Notes: generated by a model from the sequence alone, not told the origin. Positions 16,974-26,557 are shown, numbered from the stretch's first letter. The stretch is 64,000 nt of DNA from JAOZTV01 sp965371805 (GCA_965371805.1 CBDUZW010000005.1:62001-126000), one strand, 5' to 3'. Program-made: numbers and translations.

Positions 16974-18362
16974 TCATTGATCTGTAGACTTATCTTCTAT
17001 TATATTCAATTGTTCCATTCGATAGCGTAATATACGCTCACTAATCCCAAGAATTTTTGCAGACTTTACTTTAATACCGCCAGTTAGTCTTAAAGCCTCG
17101 CCGATATATTTTCTTTCTATAGATTCAATTACTTCAGGTAGTTTTCTACCGGAATGGACCAGATCCAGTTCAAATTGATCGTCTTTATTGAGAAATACCC
17201 CAATATCTTCATCGTCCAGATAATCAGAATTAGTAAGAATCACAGCTCTTTCTATCAAATTCTCCAACTCCCTTATATTTCCTGGAAAATGGTAATTAAT
17301 AAGATTTTTTAAAGTATTTCTTTTTATTCCCTTAATTATTTTATTTTCCCTCGTTGAAAATTTTAAAATGAAAAAATCTATCAGACAGGGAATATCTACT
17401 TTTCTTTCTCTCAAACTTGGGACATCTATTCTGATCACATTTAGTCTATAAAACAGATCTTCCCTGAATTTCTTTTCTCTGACAAGATCTTCCATCTTTT
17501 GATTTGTTGCAGCAATTATTCTCACATCAGTTTTTACTGGCGTTGAAGAACCAAGCCTATACACTTCCTTATCTTGAATTGCCCTTAATATTTTCACTTG
17601 AGATGATATAGCAAGGTCTCCAATTTCATCTAAAAACAAAGTGCCTTTATGTGCAGCTTCAAATTTCCCTATTAACCTTCTATCAGCTCCAGTAAAGGAT
17701 CCTTTTTCAGCTCCGAACAGCTCTGATTCTAAAAGGGTTTCTGGAATTGCTGCAATGTTAATTTTAACCATTGGAGCGCTTTTTCTGTCTGATGCATTAT
17801 GAATTATATCTGCAATTCTATCTTTTCCAGTCCCGGTTTCTCCACCAATCAATACTGTTGCTTCACTTTTAGCAACCTTCAATGCCATTTTGACTATTTT
17901 TTTCATTTTTCTGGAATTACAAATAAACTCTTTATCAGGTAAAACATCCTTTACCAACTCTTTCAGTCGTTCTACTTCAAGATTTAAGTTTAAAAATTCT
18001 ATTGTTTTTTTTACTCTTAATAATAATTCTTCTTTTTTTACCGGTTTACGTATAAAATCAAATGCACCATTTTGCATTGCCTCTACGGCCAGTTCAAGAT
18101 TTCCAAAAGCAGTAACCATTATAACTTTAGTTATCGGAGAGTTTTCCTGTATCTTTGGTAAGATATCCAATCCGGTCATATCACCCAATTTGTAATCAAG
18201 CAATAAAATATCAAAAACTTTTTCATTAAATCTTTCTAAAAAATCACTGCCTGATTTAAATGTAGTTACATCAAATCCTTCATTAACAAGAATATCCCTG
18301 CTTAGATTTCTATGTAACTCTTCATCATCAATAATGCCTATAATAATCAAGTTCTTATCCAT
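16974..18362 (-). CDS. sigma-54-dependent response regulator (NtrC family)
   Basis: A 462-aa transcriptional activator with three parts. The receiver domain (1-120) has acidic IDDEE and phospho-acceptor Asp56 in DILLLDYKLG. The AAA+ domain (about 150-385) has Walker A GGETGTGKD, the sigma-54 contact loop GSFTGAD, and Walker B LFLDEIGDL. A Fis-type helix-turn-helix (about 420-455) ends in ILGISERILRYRMEQL. It should open sigma-54 promoters when phosphorylated. The best candidate targets are the two sigma-54 promoters at 20404-20420 and 24083-24099; the cognate kinase is probably the Reg_prop kinase at 20634-23885. The loop has Ser in place of the usual Ala in GAFTGA, a common variant. Confidence 0.92.
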   Translation of the reverse strand: MDKNLIIIGIIDDEELHRNLSRDILVNEGFDVTTFKSGSDFLERFNEKVFDILLLDYKLGDMTGLDILPKIQENSPITKVIMVTAFGNLELAVEAMQNGAFDFIRKPVKKEELLLRVKKTIEFLNLNLEVERLKELVKDVLPDKEFICNSRKMKKIVKMALKVAKSEATVLIGGETGTGKDRIADIIHNASDRKSAPMVKINIAAIPETLLESELFGAEKGSFTGADRRLIGKFEAAHKGTLFLDEIGDLAISSQVKILRAIQDKEVYRLGSSTPVKTDVRIIAATNQKMEDLVREKKFREDLFYRLNVIRIDVPSLRERKVDIPCLIDFFILKFSTRENKIIKGIKRNTLKNLINYHFPGNIRELENLIERAVILTNSDYLDDEDIGVFLNKDDQFELDLVHSGRKLPEVIESIERKYIGEALRLTGGIKVKSAKILGISERILRYRMEQLNIIEDKSTDQ

Positions 18363-18711
18363 ATATTTTTATATCATAAAAATATAAAAATTGCCAGTTT
18401 TACAACTCTTATAATACAGCTCATCAAAAATTATCATTTTAAATTCTTTATCCCTACAGGTTGTCCAGCTAATCCATTACTTATAATTTAGAAGCCTGGA
18501 TAAGAGTAATAGTCAATCAGATTAAAGGATTATATTCATTTACATGTTATTGATTTTAATAATATATTATTAATCTCCAGTACTTCCAATAATTCATATT
18601 AATGGTTTCTTCATTTCCTCATTCCTTTATATAAAAGATTATAAGCTATTATTTAAAATAAATTTGTTTTGTTTCAAGATTTTTTTTTAAAATTCATTTT
18701 TCTTCTCCTTT
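18363..18711. other. 349-bp non-coding gap
   Basis: AT-rich sequence between two same-strand genes with no supportable ORF, RNA or strong dyad. The end nearest 18362 contains a weak minus-strand promoter (TGGCAA, 17 bp, TATAAA) that would make the NtrC-type gene nearly leaderless. Confidence 0.3.
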
Positions 18712-20358
18712 CTATCTGTTAATTGTGAACCTTTTACTGCATGAATTATCCCGTTCATTAATTTCCTCAATAGTATTGTCAGGATCTACAGTCACAATCA
18801 TTCTATACCTTTTTCCTTTTTTAAATATACATGAAAATGATCTTGTATCAAATAAAATTCCACCTTGTTTTTTAATTGTAAGTTTGATGTTTAGATGATA
18901 AGTCTGACCACCTGTTATTAATGGGATAATTGAATCGTGTTCCTTTTCACAAAATACATCGCCATCAACAGACTTGATCTCAAGTTTTACTTTAACGTTT
19001 CGTAAACTTGCACTTGAATCAACTCCATAACTACCACTAAACTTATATTTTCTGCCAATTTTGGTAACTCTTACCGAAAAACATGTAATTGTAAGGTTTT
19101 TCCAAGAAACAGAAATAGTTTTTGTATTATTGCTCTCATCTGATTCGGGTATTCTTAAATTTGAATCTATCATACATGAGATAGTCTTATTGACCCTTCC
19201 TTCTAGAAAAAGACTTAATCCAATTAATGATACATCTTTAATAACACCTTTGCTCAGGTTTAGCCATTTAGTGACTCGTTTTACGGGAGAAACAGCCATA
19301 AATTCAATATTTCCTCTAAAGTTTGAATTATTGCTTCTTACTCTGGCATGAAGCCTTCCATTATCTGCAAAAATTTCTACTATTTCCAGATCTGTGACTG
19401 TAGAAGCACCTTGCTGGGGACTAACATCAGTTGTCTTAATCTCAAAGTCTCTGCTTCTACCGGAAATTTCTCCCTGTTCAACTCTAATAAAGTAATTTCC
19501 AGATTCAAAATCTGAAGGGATTTGCCAGTCAAATCCAGATGCGTTATACCTTATACTTTCTATAATAGTAATTCCACCTGATCCATCGGCCTTTCTTAAG
19601 TTGACTCTTACATTTCCGGTAATTCCTACTGCCCGCCATCTTCCTGATATGGTGGCACCCCTGGAACTTCTCAGAACTTGAGAATGTTGGACAGTAATTG
19701 ACGACGGAAGTGATGCAGCTATACTAAAAATGGAAGAATCGTCTCCAACAAGATTGTCTATTGTTTTGACTCTGATTGTATAACTCCCATTGGCAACACT
19801 ATTTGGGACATTCCAGCTAAAACTTCCATCATTTGTAGTACTATTTGAAATATCTAAAATCTTTGTTGTCCCTGCTGGATTATACAAACGGATCTTTACT
19901 GATGCATCTTGAGGTCCAGATTTTGTCCATTGGATGTTATATGAGCCCCCTTTTGCTACAGTTTCACTTAATACTGGTTTTGTTACTGTAATTGTAGCAG
20001 CTGGAGATGGAACATCTGAAATTGTAAAAACTCCACTATCATCCCAAGTTACATTGTCAAGGGTTTTTACTCTAACAACATAATTGCCATTTGCTACACT
20101 ATTTGGGACCGGCCAAGAAAAACTTCCATTATTTGCTGTACTATTTGTAATATCTAAAATCTTTATTGTACCTGCTGTATTATACAAGCGGATCTTTACT
20201 GATGCATCTTGAGATCCAGATTTTGTCCATTGTATAGTATAAGGACTCCCTTTTACTACAGTTTCACCTGATGCAGGTTTTGTAACTGTTATAGTAGCAG
20301 CTGACAACATTCCCATAGTTATAATTATAACTAACATAAATAATAATAATCTTTTCAT
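18712..20358 (-). CDS. secreted protein with tandem Ser/Thr-rich (Kre9/KNH-like) repeats and CARDB-like domains
   Basis: A 548-aa exported protein. The start at 20358 (MKRLLLFML) is chosen because GGAGGGAAAA precedes it and a signal peptide follows. Two nearly identical 100-residue beta-sandwich repeats come first (about 22-112 and 122-212), each reading ITVTKP..GETV..G..Y.IQWTKSG, as in the Kre9/KNH 'Ser-Thr-rich' family. A third, more divergent copy and two CARDB-like domains with ESDESNNTKT and IEEINERDNS motifs follow. Such proteins are surface adhesins or carbohydrate-binding scaffolds. Transcription should be sigma-54 dependent, because a consensus site lies 46 bp upstream. No enzyme domain is visible. 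Confidence 0.8.
   Translation of the reverse strand: MKRLLLFMLVIIITMGMLSAATITVTKPASGETVVKGSPYTIQWTKSGSQDASVKIRLYNTAGTIKILDITNSTANNGSFSWPVPNSVANGNYVVRVKTLDNVTWDDSGVFTISDVPSPAATITVTKPVLSETVAKGGSYNIQWTKSGPQDASVKIRLYNPAGTTKILDISNSTTNDGSFSWNVPNSVANGSYTIRVKTIDNLVGDDSSIFSIAASLPSSITVQHSQVLRSSRGATISGRWRAVGITGNVRVNLRKADGSGGITIIESIRYNASGFDWQIPSDFESGNYFIRVEQGEISGRSRDFEIKTTDVSPQQGASTVTDLEIVEIFADNGRLHARVRSNNSNFRGNIEFMAVSPVKRVTKWLNLSKGVIKDVSLIGLSLFLEGRVNKTISCMIDSNLRIPESDESNNTKTISVSWKNLTITCFSVRVTKIGRKYKFSGSYGVDSSASLRNVKVKLEIKSVDGDVFCEKEHDSIIPLITGGQTYHLNIKLTIKKQGGILFDTRSFSCIFKKGKRYRMIVTVDPDNTIEEINERDNSCSKRFTINR
19741..20300 (-). repeat. tandem 300-bp coding repeat
   Basis: Two copies exactly 300 bp apart, matched at the DNA level: the stretch starting GGATCTTTACTGATGCATCT occurs at 19890 and again at 20190. 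The DNA conservation points to a fairly recent duplication of one 100-codon domain. Confidence 0.8.
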
Positions 20359-20403
20359 TTTTCCCTCCAAAAATGTATTTTCAAATTTCTCACATAAAAC
20401 ATA

Positions 20404-20420
20404 CAGCAAAAAATATGCCA
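20404..20420 (-). promoter_or_regulatory. sigma-54 promoter of the secreted repeat protein
   Basis: On the minus strand TGGCA-N5-TTTGC, with GG and GC separated by exactly 10 nt as sigma-54 requires. It lies about 50 bp before the start at 20358 and 150 bp downstream of a pair of dyads at 20562-20595. Confidence 0.7.
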
Positions 20421-20561
20421 GATATAAATATTTTCTATTTAAAAAATCAATATTGTTTTATATAACAGAGATAGACAAGGCTATATATAGCTCTGGGCTT
20501 GTCAAACAAAAATAATTGTTTGTTAATTTATAATTGATTTCAAAATGTATTAATTCAATTC

Positions 20562-20595
20562 TGACAATTTTGTTGTTTTTTCAACAAATTTGTTG
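20562..20595. promoter_or_regulatory. paired upstream activator dyads
   Basis: TGACAATTTTGTTG (20562-20575) and CAACAAATTTGTTG (20582-20595) share ACA-N4-TGT and are centred 20 bp apart, two helical turns. They lie in the expected place for an NtrC-type enhancer. Confidence 0.6.
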
Positions 20596-20633
20596 GATTT
20601 ACATATAGCTCAATCTGTTTGTTTTAAATCAAA

Positions 20634-23600
20634 TTATGTAGAATAATTGTCTTTAACAGGAAGAAGGACATAAAAAATGCTTCCTTTGGGAAAATTGTTT
20701 AGATAACCGATTGTTCCATCATGTGCTTCTATAATAAGCCGGGCTACTGCCAGGCCCAGACCGGTACCCTTAATTGAGGAAATCTGGTCTTTTTTTAATT
20801 GATAATATTTATCAAAAAGGTATTGGACACTTGCTTTATCAACTCCTGATCCTTCATCAATCACTGAAAACTCTTGAAAAACAGCATTATCTTTGATGGT
20901 CTTATTTAATCTTAGAGTAATCCAACCATTTTTTGGAGAATATTTTAAGGCATTTGTCAACAGGTTATTAACTAATTGGGTCATACGCATCTGATCCAGT
21001 AAAATAGGCTGCAGATTTTCAAATTCAGTCTTGATTTGGAGGTTTCTATTTTTTAAAAGGGGTATCATCAAAGATACAGAATCTTCAATAATGCTCTGAA
21101 AAGGAATTATCTCTTTAGATAGAATCATTTTTCCTGATTCAAATTTAAAAACATTTAAAATATCATCAATTATTTTCAACATTATGTCTGCTGATTTTGT
21201 AATAACATTATTTATTTTTTTGATATTCTCCTTATCAGGTTGTTCATTTAAAACACTTGAATATCCCACTATATTATTAAGAGGACTTCCAAGATCATGT
21301 ACGAGCATAGCAACAAAATCTTTCTTTAACTTGAGCTCACTTTTTAAATGATCTCTTTTCAATCTTGATTTTATTACCCTTATTCTTATTCTATAAAAAG
21401 TAAATATAATAAATAAAAATGCTAAGACTAATATTCCCTTAAACCATATTCTTTGCCAGAAAGGAGGTGTAATAGTGATAAGAAGTTTCGCCCCTTTCTT
21501 ATTCCAGATGCCATCATTATTGGTCCCCAAAACCTTAAAAACATATTCTCCCGGATCCAGATTTGTATAAGAGACAAATCTACGAGCACCTGAATTTATC
21601 CACTCAGAGTCAAGACCCTCTAATTGATAGGAATATTTGCTTTTCCCGGAAATACGGTAATCGAGAGCAGCGAATTTAAAAGAAAAAAAATTTTCTTTAT
21701 ATGATAATACAATTTTATTTGTATAATTTATTGGGTTTTTTAAGAATAAACTGGATTCATGATCAACAGGTTTATTAAATAATTGAAATTCAGTAATCAA
21801 GATTTCAGGTTTATATTGGTTATCTACAATTTCTTCAGGTTTAAATATATTAAACCCATTGATGCCGCCAAATAACATTTCATTGTTTTTCCTTTTAAAA
21901 CAAGCTCCCTGATTAAATTCATTACTCTGCAAACCATCCCCTTGATCATAATTTTTAAATGTTTCAGATTTTGGATCAAATTTTGACAAGCCCAGATTGG
22001 TACTGAACCATAGAAGGCCCTTTTCATCCTCCAATAATCCATAAATTACTTCATTGCTCATTCCATTTTTACTGTTAAATCTAACAAATTTTTTTAATTC
22101 TCTATCAAATTTGTTTAATCCCCCATAAGTTCCAATCCATAAAGAGCCTGATTTATCTTCATAAATAGTAGTGATAATATTATTACTTATACTATTTTTG
22201 TCACCTTGAATATTTTTAAAATGAGTGAATTTATTTTTTTGAACATCAAACTTATTTAATCCTCCTCCGGATGTCCCAACCCAGAAATTGTTTAGTTTAT
22301 CATTGTATATGGATAATACATAATTATGACTTAAACTTGTCGGATCTCCAGGAATGTTTTTATAATGTGTGAACTTTTTTAAGATTGGATCAAATTTGTT
22401 TAAACCTCCAAGTTCTGTTCCAATCCAGATAATGCCTTCTTTATCTTCATATAATTTCCAAATTAAATTATCACTTAAACTATCCGGATCATTACTATTG
22501 GATAGAAAATGTACAAATTGGTTCGTTTCTTTGTTTAACATATTTAATCCACCACCATAAGTACCAACCCATAAAACGCCTTTTCTATCTTCTAATATTG
22601 ATACCACAGCATTATTGTTTAAACTATATGGATCTTTTGGATCATGAAGATATTGCTTATATTTATTTTTATATCTATCAAATCGATTTAAACCGCCCAG
22701 ATAAGTGCCTATCCATATTATTTTTGAACGATCTTCATAAAGAGCCCATATATAATTATCACTAAGTTCATTTTCACCATCTGATTCATTGCAAAAATGT
22801 AAAAATTTCTTCCTATTTAAATCTAATCTATTTACCCCTCCACCAAATGTCCCTATCCAAAGGATACCAGAATCATCCTCAACAATCGATAAGATTGAAT
22901 TATGACTAATACTTCTTGAGTTTTTTATCGAATTTTTGAAATGTGTAAATGTATTAGTTTTGCGATTATATCTGTTCAATCCATCTCTATATGTACCAAC
23001 CCATAGATCTCCATCTGTATCTTCATAGATTGTTGAAACACTATTATTGCTTAAACTTTTACTATCAATTGGATTATTTATAAATTTAATAAACTGATCT
23101 GTTTTGGAATTATATAGATTGACACCTCCCAATGCAGTACCAATCCAAAGTGATTTATGACTATCCATAAATACAGTTTGGATATAATTATCAGATAAGC
23201 TTTCAAGATTATCTTTTTGACTCTTATAAACATCAAATATATTGTTTTTCTGATTATATCTATTTAATCCACCACCATAAGTTCCAACCCAAAGGTTTCC
23301 AAATTTATCTTCACAAATTGAAGTAACATAGTTATGACTCAAACTTCTGGAATTGAGAGGATCATTTTTATTATGTGAAAAGTCACCTCTTATTTTTGAA
23401 AATTTATTCACCCCACCATTCCGGGTTCCAATCCACAATGTATTTGATGAGTCTCCATATAGACAGGTAATAAAATTACCACTTATGCTCCTTGGATTAC
23501 CAGAAATATTTTTATAATGTTCAAATCTCTCATTTTGAGGGTCATATCTATTAAGTCCCCCACCATGTGTTCCTATCCATATTATCCCATCTTTATCTTC

Positions 23601-23885
23601 AAAAATTGCCAGGATATAATTATTACTAATGCTATTAATATCATTTAAATTATTTTTAAATATTTTAAATGAGTATCCATCATATCTGTTCAAACCGTCC
23701 TCAGTTCCAAACCACATAAATCCCTGTTTATCCTGTAATACACAAAATACAGAATTTTGTGAAAGACCATTATCAATTGACAGACTATCAAATTTTATAT
23801 TATTTTCCCCTTGAACAGTACAGATAAAACCTACAAAAAATATTACAATCAAAAAAAAAAGTACTCTATCTTTTTTTCTAAGCAT
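20634..23885 (-). CDS. Reg_prop (beta-propeller) sensor histidine kinase
   Basis: A 1083-aa membrane sensor kinase. The start at 23885 (MLRKKDRVLFF) gives a normal signal anchor; longer in-frame starts have none. The periplasmic part has about fourteen Reg_prop repeats (WIGT.GGGLNR(F/Y)), then a Y_Y_Y domain ending PPFWQRIWFKG. One transmembrane helix (about 815-835) leads to HisKA with the phospho-His in AMLVHDLGSPLNN and a HATPase with N-box VNNLLTNALKY and GTGLGLAVARL. It lacks a receiver, so it probably phosphorylates the NtrC-type regulator encoded nearby. It sits between the two sigma-54-controlled genes. The ligand is unknown. Confidence 0.92.
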   Translation of the reverse strand: MLRKKDRVLFFLIVIFFVGFICTVQGENNIKFDSLSIDNGLSQNSVFCVLQDKQGFMWFGTEDGLNRYDGYSFKIFKNNLNDINSISNNYILAIFEDKDGIIWIGTHGGGLNRYDPQNERFEHYKNISGNPRSISGNFITCLYGDSSNTLWIGTRNGGVNKFSKIRGDFSHNKNDPLNSRSLSHNYVTSICEDKFGNLWVGTYGGGLNRYNQKNNIFDVYKSQKDNLESLSDNYIQTVFMDSHKSLWIGTALGGVNLYNSKTDQFIKFINNPIDSKSLSNNSVSTIYEDTDGDLWVGTYRDGLNRYNRKTNTFTHFKNSIKNSRSISHNSILSIVEDDSGILWIGTFGGGVNRLDLNRKKFLHFCNESDGENELSDNYIWALYEDRSKIIWIGTYLGGLNRFDRYKNKYKQYLHDPKDPYSLNNNAVVSILEDRKGVLWVGTYGGGLNMLNKETNQFVHFLSNSNDPDSLSDNLIWKLYEDKEGIIWIGTELGGLNKFDPILKKFTHYKNIPGDPTSLSHNYVLSIYNDKLNNFWVGTSGGGLNKFDVQKNKFTHFKNIQGDKNSISNNIITTIYEDKSGSLWIGTYGGLNKFDRELKKFVRFNSKNGMSNEVIYGLLEDEKGLLWFSTNLGLSKFDPKSETFKNYDQGDGLQSNEFNQGACFKRKNNEMLFGGINGFNIFKPEEIVDNQYKPEILITEFQLFNKPVDHESSLFLKNPINYTNKIVLSYKENFFSFKFAALDYRISGKSKYSYQLEGLDSEWINSGARRFVSYTNLDPGEYVFKVLGTNNDGIWNKKGAKLLITITPPFWQRIWFKGILVLAFLFIIFTFYRIRIRVIKSRLKRDHLKSELKLKKDFVAMLVHDLGSPLNNIVGYSSVLNEQPDKENIKKINNVITKSADIMLKIIDDILNVFKFESGKMILSKEIIPFQSIIEDSVSLMIPLLKNRNLQIKTEFENLQPILLDQMRMTQLVNNLLTNALKYSPKNGWITLRLNKTIKDNAVFQEFSVIDEGSGVDKASVQYLFDKYYQLKKDQISSIKGTGLGLAVARLIIEAHDGTIGYLNNFPKGSIFYVLLPVKDNYST

Positions 23886-23964
23886 ACAAATATAATACCT
23901 TAAAAAAAACAAATTGTTAACACTTAAATTAAAAATATTGCAAAATCCCTCTGAATTCCACCTA

Positions 23965-23998
23965 CTACATAAATGTAAACAAAGTGACAAAATTGTCA
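23965..23998. promoter_or_regulatory. paired upstream activator dyads
   Basis: CTACATAAATGTAA (23965-23978) and TGACAAAATTGTCA (23985-23998) again share ACA-N4-TGT with centres 20 bp apart. They lie about 94 bp before the sigma-54 -24 element at 24085. Confidence 0.6.
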
Positions 23999-24082
23999 GT
24001 CCCTACATAACACAAAACCTGTCTCACAATAATTAAACAGCAATATAGGACGTTACTAGAAAGACATTTTCACAATTTTTCT

Positions 24083-24099
24083 TTGGCATATTACTTGCA
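24083..24099 (+). promoter_or_regulatory. sigma-54 promoter of the small secreted protein
   Basis: TTGGCATATTACTTGCA: GG (24085-24086) and GC (24097-24098) are separated by exactly 10 nt, close to the TGGCAC-N5-TTGC consensus. Transcription would start near 24110, 20 nt before the ATG. Confidence 0.8.
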
Positions 24100-24129
24100 T
24101 TGAAATATATTAATTAAAGGGAGAAAAAA

Positions 24130-24633
24130 ATGAAAAAAAAAATTAAAGTTTTGATGTTTCTTGGAACAATGTGTTTAGTATTGGTAATAATGCAGCCGCT
24201 TTCAGCTTTTAACCAGGCAAACGTAATGAAGAAACCCATAAAACCATTAAAGTTTGCTGTAGACGTTTATATAAGGGCAATTTCAGTTGAGCAATGTCTT
24301 TGTGAAAATGATTTAAGCCGCAATTTTAATGCCCTCGCACCTAAAAAAGTTGCAGTTATCCTCTACAATGAACACACAAGAAGTGTAAAGGTTGAAACAA
24401 CACTCACATACTATAATCTTGCCAACAAAAAAATAACAATAAAAAGGATTTCTGATCTACCCTCAAAAAGAACAAGATGGGTTACTTTTATAAATTCTTA
24501 CAAATTGATAAAAAAATCATCACGTATCTCTGCCTATATAAGAATAATAGATAGTAGATATTCTGACAAAAACACATCCAATAACAAAAAATCAATAAAA
24601 GAATGTCCCCATATGTTGAATAGAAAAATCTAG
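24130..24633 (+). CDS. small secreted protein, possibly CARDB-like, sigma-54 controlled
   Basis: A 167-aa exported protein. The signal peptide (1-25, MKKKIKVLMFLGTM then LSAF) is clear, and AAAGGGAGAAAAAA precedes the ATG. The mature part alternates beta-strand stretches and resembles a single CARDB/Ig-like unit: VAVILYNEHTRSVKVETTLTYY and a C-terminal DSRYSDKNTSNNKK that recalls the 'D.N..IEE..E.NN' endings of CARDB domains in the protein at 18712-20358. Three cysteines remain (CLC and a C near the end). It may be secreted with that larger protein. Its function is unknown, but regulation by sigma-54 with ACA-N4-TGT dyads is shared with it. Confidence 0.7.
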   Translation: MKKKIKVLMFLGTMCLVLVIMQPLSAFNQANVMKKPIKPLKFAVDVYIRAISVEQCLCENDLSRNFNALAPKKVAVILYNEHTRSVKVETTLTYYNLANKKITIKRISDLPSKRTRWVTFINSYKLIKKSSRISAYIRIIDSRYSDKNTSNNKKSIKECPHMLNRKI

Positions 24634-24833
24634 AAAAATGTTTTAGATATATCCTTACCTGAGGGAATAGATTAAGAGGTTATATCCTTTTCAGATATGC
24701 ATAGGCAATTTCCTCTTTTCCTTTAGAAATACTAGATTGGCCTTCTTCATACGAGATTTTATTAATTAAAGGTTTAATTTAATAGACTTTAAATTGTTTT
24801 TTTGATAAATTTTCATTTAAAAAGGAGACAATA

Positions 24834-26006
24834 ATGACTTACTTTACTCATCTGGAATGTGGAAATTGTGGAAAGATTCTCAATAAAGACAAAATTTGGA
24901 ATCTATGCCCGGATTGCTCAAAGCCTTTACTTGCAAGATATGATCTTAAAAGAGCAGGAAAAATAATTGACAGAGATCAGCTTAAACTAAGAGACCAGAC
25001 TATGTGGAGATATAGAGAGTTATTGCCGGTAGCCGATGCATCAAAGATCGTTACCCTTGGAGAAGGAGGAACCCCACTTCACCGGGCTAAAAACCTTGAA
25101 AATCTGATAGGATTCAAGAATGTCTATATAAAAGATGAAGGCGTTAATCCAACAGGCTCATTTAAAGCCAGAGGACTGGGAATGGCCGTTTCCAGAGCTC
25201 ACGAACTGGGAATAAAATCACTTTCGATCCCAACAGCCGGGAATGCTGGTGGTGCAATGAGTGCCTATGCTTCTCTTGCTAAAATGGAAGCACATGTATT
25301 TATGCCCGCAGATGTCCCAAAACCATTCATAAACGAATGTAAGGTTCTCGGGGCTACAGTTACACTGATAGATGGAGTCATAACTGACTGTGGAAAAGCT
25401 GCTGCTTCTGAGCTTAAAAAATTCAACCGATTTGATGTGTCCACTCTAAAAGAACCATATAGAATTGAAGGCAAAAAAACTATGGGTTATGAGCTGGCCG
25501 AACAAATGGAATGGAAACTTCCAGATGTAATTGTTTATCCAACTGGTGGTGGAACCGGACTAATTGGAATGTGGAAAGCCTTTGATGAGATGGAACAATT
25601 AGGATGGATAGGATCAAAAAGGCCCCGGATGGTTTCAGTTCAATCAGAAGGCTGTGCTCCAATAGTAAAAGCATTTGAAAAAGGTGAAAAGTTTGCAGAA
25701 TTCTGGAAAGATGCCGCTACTATCGCAGATGGGATGAGGGTCCCGGCAGCTGTTGGAGATTTTCTGATTTTAAAAGCACTGGAGGAAAGTAATGGATTTG
25801 CCCTTACTGTGAGTGATAAGGATATATTAAAATACTCAAAATTAATGGGAGATACCCAGGGTATATTTCCGGCTCCTGAAGGAGCAGCAACTTTAGCTGC
25901 ATTAATAAAAATGATATCAAAAAAACTTATAAAAAATGGAGACAGTGTCGTACTTTTTAACACAGGAAGCGGTCATAAATACTCTCAGATATGGGATAAT
26001 ATTTAA
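24834..26006 (+). CDS. thrC: threonine synthase
   Basis: A pyridoxal-phosphate enzyme converting O-phosphohomoserine to threonine. The 390-aa protein has a short N-terminal zinc ribbon (C9, C12, C25, C28: ECGNCG and LCPDCS) seen in some ThrC proteins, then the fold-type II core with the PLP lysine at K111 in NPTGSFKARG and the phosphate-binding glycine loop PTGGGTGL. AAAGGAGACAATA precedes the ATG. It is monocistronic here. A cysteate synthase relative is less likely. Together with the threonine dehydratase at 26832 it places threonine metabolism in this region. Confidence 0.92.
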   Translation: MTYFTHLECGNCGKILNKDKIWNLCPDCSKPLLARYDLKRAGKIIDRDQLKLRDQTMWRYRELLPVADASKIVTLGEGGTPLHRAKNLENLIGFKNVYIKDEGVNPTGSFKARGLGMAVSRAHELGIKSLSIPTAGNAGGAMSAYASLAKMEAHVFMPADVPKPFINECKVLGATVTLIDGVITDCGKAAASELKKFNRFDVSTLKEPYRIEGKKTMGYELAEQMEWKLPDVIVYPTGGGTGLIGMWKAFDEMEQLGWIGSKRPRMVSVQSEGCAPIVKAFEKGEKFAEFWKDAATIADGMRVPAAVGDFLILKALEESNGFALTVSDKDILKYSKLMGDTQGIFPAPEGAATLAALIKMISKKLIKNGDSVVLFNTGSGHKYSQIWDNI

Positions 26007-26042
26007 TTGGTAGTGTGTAATGATGTTAGATATTTACCAAAA

Positions 26043-26435
26043 CTACTTATTTACTAATGCTTTAACAACATTTGTAAGCTGATCAAATGAGTATGGTTTT
26101 TCAATATAACTGACATTCTTATATTTTAAAATTTCATCTATGCTATCATCTTTTTTTGTGCCGGAAGCAATTAAGACTTTTATATCCTCATTATGTTTTT
26201 TTATCTCAGTTAGAACTTCAATACCTGATTTTCTTGGCATCATAAGGTCAAGAATTATAAAACTCAATTCTTCTTTATTTTCAATAAAAACTCTAATACC
26301 TTCCTCTCCATCCTCAGCATGGATAACATCAAATCCCATTTCCGAAAGAATAGCTGCAGCGACTTTTCTTATAATTGGTTCATCATCAACAACTAGTGCA
26401 AGTTCTTTATAATTATGTTTGTGATTTTTTTTCAT
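26043..26435 (-). CDS. single-domain response regulator (CheY-like)
   Basis: A 130-aa stand-alone receiver domain. Acidic pair VVDDEP, phospho-acceptor Asp in FIILDLMMPRKSG, conserved Thr/Ser in IASGT and Lys in YIEKPYSF are all present, so it should be phosphorylated. No output domain exists; it might act as a phosphate relay or by protein contact. The start codon overlaps the stop of a small membrane-peptide ORF (ATGA), suggesting coupling. It resembles the receiver of the hybrid kinase at 9925-11406. The cognate kinase is unknown. Confidence 0.88.
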   Translation of the reverse strand: MKKNHKHNYKELALVVDDEPIIRKVAAAILSEMGFDVIHAEDGEEGIRVFIENKEELSFIILDLMMPRKSGIEVLTEIKKHNEDIKVLIASGTKKDDSIDEILKYKNVSYIEKPYSFDQLTNVVKALVNK

Positions 26436-26557
26436 ATTAATTTTTCTTTTAAAGTAACCAACCTCTTTTCTGATTTTTTCTTTTCATTCTTCCAAAAAAG
26501 CAAAAAGAGAAAGGAAATAAAATAAAGAAGAATAAGAAAAAACCTTTTTCTTTTCAT
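26432..26557 (-). CDS. small single-pass membrane peptide upstream of the receiver gene
   Basis: A 41-aa ORF starting MKRKRFFLILLYFISFLFLLFW, one transmembrane helix followed by a highly basic tail KKKSEKRLVTLKEKL. It overlaps the response-regulator start by 4 nt (ATGA). No ribosome-binding site is visible, so it may be leaderless or not translated at all. No family is recognised. Confidence 0.4.
   Translation of the reverse strand: MKRKRFFLILLYFISFLFLLFWKNEKKKSEKRLVTLKEKLI

Noticed and set aside
24634..24833. Possible riboswitch or attenuator before threonine synthase
   Set aside because: The 200-nt leader has no convincing terminator/antiterminator pair, T-box or leader peptide rich in Thr codons.
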